Source of the DNA: Allium sativum
Taxonomy: Eukaryota; Streptophyta; Magnoliopsida; Asparagales; Amaryllidaceae
Assembly (NCBI GenBank): GCA_030737875.1
Contig: CM060918.1
Span: forward strand, 773,506,552-773,570,551
Reading direction: 5' to 3'
DNA length: 64,000 nt
The notes under the pieces were generated by a model that saw nothing but the letters and a program-made list of their open reading frames with translations, had not been told where the DNA came from and searched no databases. The position numbers were made by a program, and so were the translations under genes. Shown piece by piece: positions 59,897-64,000 of the stretch (the first letter of the stretch is position 1; each line of letters opens with the position of its first letter).

Positions 59897-62800
59897 CTAA
59901 AGGTCATAGGTATTAGCGAGAGGATATACTAAAGATAAGATAAGTACTAGACAAGCAATAAAGGAGAAGTTAAAAGACATACTCTCAAAAAGAAATGGAT
60001 ACAAAGAACGCATCTTTGCTTCCGTCTCCCAAGTAGCATTGCTTTCGTCATCTCCCCATTGCACTTTAACTAGCTGAACTTCTCTGTTCCTCAACTTCCT
60101 AGTTTCTGACCCAAGGATGCGAGTAGGAGCTCGTCGAATCGTCGCATCACGCTCTACCTCTACATCTCTAAGCAAGCTCGGCTCTACCACCTCCGCGGTC
60201 TCTTGTAAGCACTTCCTCAAATGTGATACATGGAATACATCATGAACACCACTAAGTCTGTCGGGCAACTCCACCCTATATGCCATCCGTCCAATCCTTT
60301 CCTTAATAGGAAACGGCCCAACAAATCTCGGTGCTAACTTCCCTACGGACCCAAAGCGAACAACATTTCTCAATGGAGATACTTTGACAAAAACCATGTC
60401 CCCAACCTCAAACTCAAGATCCGTCCTTCTCCGATCCGCATAAGATTTCTGTCTATCTTGCGCTGCTTTCATCCTTTTTCGAATTAAATCAATCTTCTCT
60501 GAAGTCTCTCTAACCATATCCGGCCCAAGCAAGATCTTATCCGTAGATTCCCACCAACATGTAGGAGATCGACAAGGCCTTCCATAAAGAGCTTCGAAAG
60601 GAGCCATACCAATACTGGACTGAAAGCTGTTATTATATGCGAACTCCACCAAAGGAAGATGTTCTTCCCATGTACCTCCAAAATCCAAGATACAAAGCCT
60701 CAAAAGATCTTCTAAGATACGGTTCACCCTCTCGGTCTGACCGTCCGTCTGAGGATGATATGCGGTGCTCAAACACAACTGAGTCCCTACCGCCTCTTGC
60801 AAACTTCTCCAAAACTCACTAGTGAAAATAGGATCTCGATCACTCACAATGCTGGATGGTACGCCATGCAATCTAACAATCTCTCTAACATAGACTGAAG
60901 CAAGCCATGGAGCGGTCCTCTTACTCTTTACGGGTATAAAATGGGCACTCTTGGTAAGTCTGTCTACCACAACCCAAATTCCCGTATTGCCCTTCCTCGA
61001 TCTCGGTAACCCGTCGATGAAATCCATCGAGACACTATCCCACTTCCACTGTGGAACTTCCAATGGGTGTAGCAACCCACCGGGTTTCCTTTGCTCCACT
61101 TTAACTTGTTGGCACACTAAGCATCTAGCCACATACTCGGCCACATCTTTCTTCATACCGGCCCAGAAGAAAACTCTCTTCATGTCTTGGTACATTTTGT
61201 CTCCACCGGGATGAATAGTCATTCTTGAACGATGTGCATCATCCAAAATAGCCTTCTTCAAACCCTCATCTTGCGGTACACAAAGTCTACCGTCTCTATG
61301 CAACCATCCCTTATCATCTATGGTGTATCTACCCAAATGGCTGGACGACTCCCCTCTTATAAGCTTCTCTACCAACACAACCAACTGTGGGTCGTCTCGC
61401 TGAGCCTCGCCAATCCGTCTCAATAGAGTAGGTCTAACCTCCAAGGATGCCAACAAACCAGGTACAAAATCAACAGAAGGTCTGAAGTCAAACAAAGAAA
61501 GAAACTCCAAGCTTCGTCGTTCCACGAACAATGGACTCAAAGATAGCCTTTTTCTACTTAAGGCGTCTGCCACCACGTTACCCTTACCAGGGGTATACGC
61601 TATCTCGAAATCATAGGATGCTAAGAACTCCATCCACCTTTGCTGTCTTAAGTTTAAATCCTTCTGAGAGAATAAGTACTTCAATGATTTATGGTCGGTG
61701 AACAACTCGAATCTCTCACCAAGAAGATAATGGCGCCAAGACTTAAGTGCGAAAACAATCGCGGCCAACTCTAGATCATGGGTAGGGTAATTCTTCTCAT
61801 GCACTCTCAATTGTCTCCCTCCATAGGCTATTACCCTTCCCTCCTGCATCAAGACTGCGCCTAATCCTGTTCCACAAGCATCGGTATAAACAACAAACGA
61901 CTTACTCCCATCTGGAAGCACTAAAACTGGAGCGGTGGTCAAAGCTCTCTTTAACCGTCGGAAAGCATCATCACAATCTACATCCCATGAGAAAACCAGA
62001 TTCTTCTTCGTCAAGCGGGTTAATGGGGCTGATATCTTCGCGAAGTCTTTGATGAACTTCCTATAATATCCTGCCAACCCCAAGAAACTTCTTACCTCGG
62101 TAGCATTTCTAGGAACTTTCCAATCCTGGATAGATACTATCTTTGCGGGATCCACAGCTATCCCTTCCTTAGAGACCACATGCCCTAAGAATCGCACTTC
62201 TCTTCTCCAAAAATGGCATTTAGAGAATTTAGCTTTAACACTATGCGCTCGAAGAGTCTCCAACACTTCCTTGAGATGTAAGGCATGCTCTTCTTCATTC
62301 TTGGAAAAGACCAAGATGTCATCCACAAAAACTACTACAAACTTATTCAGATACTCTCTGAACACTCTACTCATGAGATCAACAAAGTATGCGGGGGCGT
62401 TTGTCAACCCAAATGGCATCACTAGCCACTCATAAAAACCATCCGGAGTCCGGAAAGCAGTCTTCTCTATACTGTCCTCCGCCACTCTTAACTGATGAAA
62501 CCCTGTAGCTAAGTCCATCTGCGAAAATACTGACGCGCCAACCAACTGATCAAAGAGATCATCTATCCTCGGTAATGGGTGTCTATTCTTCTTCGTGAGC
62601 TTATTAAGTTCCCTATAATCCACACAAAGTCTGAGGGACCCATCCGCCTTCGTGGCAAACACTACTGGAGCTCCCCACTCCGATATACTTCGCCTTATGA
62701 ACCCCTTCTCAAGCAACTCCCCTACTTGCTTATGAAGTTCTCTTCTCTCACGAGGAGCCATGTGGCGTACTGGCAAAGACACTGGTTTGGCATTATCCAC

Positions 62801-64000
62801 CAAATAAATTCGGAAATCTATCTCCCGCTTCGGAGGCAAACCCTTTACTTCTTCAAACACATCCGGATATTCCCGGACTACTCTGACAGAACACAAACTT
62901 TCGACCGAAGCATCGAGCGATTCAAGATAACTTAGCAAAACAGATTCCATGGGATTGCAAGAGATCTCGAGAGTGTTACCCAAGCGGGTCATGAGCCTGA
63001 CAACTCTCCTTTCGCAATCAAGAACGGCACCATTACTGGATAACCAGTCCATACCCAAGATCAACCCATAGCCCGTGAAGCCCAATACAAAAGCATCACA
63101 TCTAAACTCAACGCTAAGTATAGAAATCTTCAAACCCAAACATATCATAGACAGATATATGGAGCCCCCAATTGGGTTTGAGACAACCAAGGGATCATCA
63201 ACTAGACTGGTGTCTAAGTGCAGTGACTCAACTAACGATGATGAGATAAAAGAATGCGATGCGCCAGAGTCAAACAAAGTACGAACTGGATGATCAAACA
63301 GAAAAACCAGACTTTCAACGGAAATAGTTCTACCTCTCTGCTGAATCGGTGGAACTGAGAGAACCTGAACTTGCCCCCCTGACTGAGGTGGTGCTATAAG
63401 AGCTTGCACCTGGCCTCCTGAGGTAGACCCCGTCTTCTGCCCCTTCTTTGGGCAGTTTTTCACAAGATGCCCTGCTTCACCACAATGAAAGCAACCGGTC
63501 TTCTTCTTTTTGCGACAATCCTTACTGAGGTGTCCTGGTGTTCCACAATTGAAGCACTTCTTCTTCGTCTTCTTTTTGTCACCATTGCCTTTTCCGCCCT
63601 TGCCTTGTTGTTGCTGTTGCGGTTTCTTCTGATCCCCCTTTTTCTCTGGTGCCTTAGAATTCTTATCATCCTCATGCATAAGTGCCATGTAGACAAGCTT
63701 CTCAAAAGTGGCCCCCATAGGAATGTGAGTCATAGCTATTCCTTGCAATGGTTCGTTCAAGCCTCTAACGAACCTCAAAGCCTTCTTCTCCGGTGTATTC
63801 ACCAACTCTATGCCAAACCTTGCTAATTGATTGAATTTGTTGACATATTCTTTCACCGTGAGATTCCCTTGCTTCAAATTCAAGAACTTCTCCATAAACA
63901 GATTCTCTTCCGCCCTTGAGAGAAACTTAGCCCCAAACCTTTGCTTAAAATCTGCCCAAGAGTCAACAGGGCGTTCTCCATTAGTGACCTCCCACCAGAA
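59897..64000 (-). CDS. Gag-pol polyprotein of chromovirus C (5' end outside window)
   Basis: Encodes the proteins for packaging, copying and integrating element C. The frame is open from 64,000 ([11 protein letters not shown]) to a stop at 59,897; the internal ATG at 63,895 is not the true start. Numbering from it: two zinc knuckles [14 protein letters not shown] (114-127) and [14 protein letters not shown] (135-148); protease LFDSGAS (D209); RT with [10 protein letters not shown] (D525, D526); RNase H from about 667 to 781 ([27 protein letters not shown]); integrase zinc region (H895, C925, C928) and catalytic D958, D1019, E1055, with 35 residues between the last two; GPF module (1193-1195); chromodomain about 1258-1303 ([15 protein letters not shown]). 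No stop or frameshift interrupts it. Odd: ~27 residues follow the chromodomain, ending in a hydrophobic stretch ([17 protein letters not shown]), perhaps read-through past an older stop. Transcribed from the LTR. Confidence 0.95.
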   Translation of the reverse strand, partial: FWWEVTNGERPVDSWADFKQRFGAKFLSRAEENLFMEKFLNLKQGNLTVKEYVNKFNQLARFGIELVNTPEKKALRFVRGLNEPLQGIAMTHIPMGATFEKLVYMALMHEDDKNSKAPEKKGDQKKPQQQQQGKGGKGNGDKKKTKKKCFNCGTPGHLSKDCRKKKKTGCFHCGEAGHLVKNCPKKGQKTGSTSGGQVQALIAPPQSGGQVQVLSVPPIQQRGRTISVESLVFLFDHPVRTLFDSGASHSFISSSLVESLHLDTSLVDDPLVVSNPIGGSIYLSMICLGLKISILSVEFRCDAFVLGFTGYGLILGMDWLSSNGAVLDCERRVVRLMTRLGNTLEISCNPMESVLLSYLESLDASVESLCSVRVVREYPDVFEEVKGLPPKREIDFRIYLVDNAKPVSLPVRHMAPRERRELHKQVGELLEKGFIRRSISEWGAPVVFATKADGSLRLCVDYRELNKLTKKNRHPLPRIDDLFDQLVGASVFSQMDLATGFHQLRVAEDSIEKTAFRTPDGFYEWLVMPFGLTNAPAYFVDLMSRVFREYLNKFVVVFVDDILVFSKNEEEHALHLKEVLETLRAHSVKAKFSKCHFWRREVRFLGHVVSKEGIAVDPAKIVSIQDWKVPRNATEVRSFLGLAGYYRKFIKDFAKISAPLTRLTKKNLVFSWDVDCDDAFRRLKRALTTAPVLVLPDGSKSFVVYTDACGTGLGAVLMQEGRVIAYGGRQLRVHEKNYPTHDLELAAIVFALKSWRHYLLGERFELFTDHKSLKYLFSQKDLNLRQQRWMEFLASYDFEIAYTPGKGNVVADALSRKRLSLSPLFVERRSLEFLSLFDFRPSVDFVPGLLASLEVRPTLLRRIGEAQRDDPQLVVLVEKLIRGESSSHLGRYTIDDKGWLHRDGRLCVPQDEGLKKAILDDAHRSRMTIHPGGDKMYQDMKRVFFWAGMKKDVAEYVARCLVCQQVKVEQRKPGGLLHPLEVPQWKWDSVSMDFIDGLPRSRKGNTGIWVVVDRLTKSAHFIPVKSKRTAPWLASVYVREIVRLHGVPSSIVSDRDPIFTSEFWRSLQEAVGTQLCLSTAYHPQTDGQTERVNRILEDLLRLCILDFGGTWEEHLPLVEFAYNNSFQSSIGMAPFEALYGRPCRSPTCWWESTDKILLGPDMVRETSEKIDLIRKRMKAAQDRQKSYADRRRTDLEFEVGDMVFVKVSPLRNVVRFGSVGKLAPRFVGPFPIKERIGRMAYRVELPDRLSGVHDVFHVSHLRKCLQETAEVVEPSLLRDVEVERDATIRRAPTRILGSETRKLRNREVQLVKVQWGDDESNATWETEAKMRSLYPFLFESMSFNFSFIACLVLILSLVYPLANTYDL

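Larger units (their letters stand above)
56144..64000 (-). mobile_element. Element C: autonomous Tekay/Del-type chromovirus, 3' part
   Basis: Ty3/gypsy element in minus orientation: 3' LTR at 56,144-59,373, polypurine region, ~520 bp 3' UTR and an uninterrupted gag-pol frame that leaves the window at 64,000. Integrase is followed by a chromodomain, which defines chromoviruses. The intact frame suggests a recent insertion. The 5' LTR and primer site lie outside the window. Confidence 0.95.

Overview
This is nuclear DNA of a flowering plant, probably a eudicot. The window is AT-rich with many TA microsatellites, and almost everything recognisable is a plant retroelement: Ty3/gypsy chromovirus (Tekay/Del type), Ty3/gypsy Tat type, and an L1-type LINE. 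Species cannot be told from the sequence. There are no bacterial features, tRNA or rRNA genes, or CRISPR arrays.

Layout. (1) 1-10.2 kb looks like non-element DNA: AT-rich, with a diverged ~1 kb-spaced direct duplication (about 3.72-4.33 and 4.72-5.33 kb) and exon-like segments on the minus strand that may be a spliced host gene starting near 9.93 kb. (2) About 10.8-16.37 kb is a chromovirus-type LTR in plus orientation (called L here). (3) 16.4-56.1 kb is one old, dead Tat-type element in plus orientation: 5' LTR, primer site at 17,155, then gag, protease, RT, RNase H, second (archaeal-type) RNase H, integrase, and a long 3' region with a degenerate antisense gene. (4) That element has been split by later insertions: a 19.4 kb element with ~3.7 kb LTRs and a non-coding interior (called A; 20,977-40,331; target-site duplication CATAT); a 6.2 kb solo LTR (called R; 42,701-48,877; ACTGG); and a palindromic LTR derivative (51,813-53,404). 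(5) Element A was itself hit twice: an L1-type LINE entered its left LTR (24.3-31.2 kb), and a 1.3 kb solo LTR entered its right LTR (36,681-37,980; ACAAT). (6) 56,144-64,000 is the 3' part of a young autonomous chromovirus (called C) in minus orientation. It has an uninterrupted gag-pol frame running off the right edge, and all catalytic residues are present.

How the parts relate. A has a primer site, polypurine tract and LTRs but no genes, so it must have borrowed enzymes. C has a near-identical polypurine-tract region and the same tandem stem-loop module inside its LTR, so C's family is a plausible helper. In both A and C this module occurs twice per LTR, and its two arms change together between copies while staying complementary. 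It lies in the transcribed leader downstream of the TATA box. It is the most interesting signal in the window. Several LTR families here also share a GTGAGT splice-donor-like site downstream of the TATA box, and three carry a family-specific minisatellite in the transcribed part of the LTR.

All similarities were judged by eye on the given sequence; no alignment, folding or database search was run.
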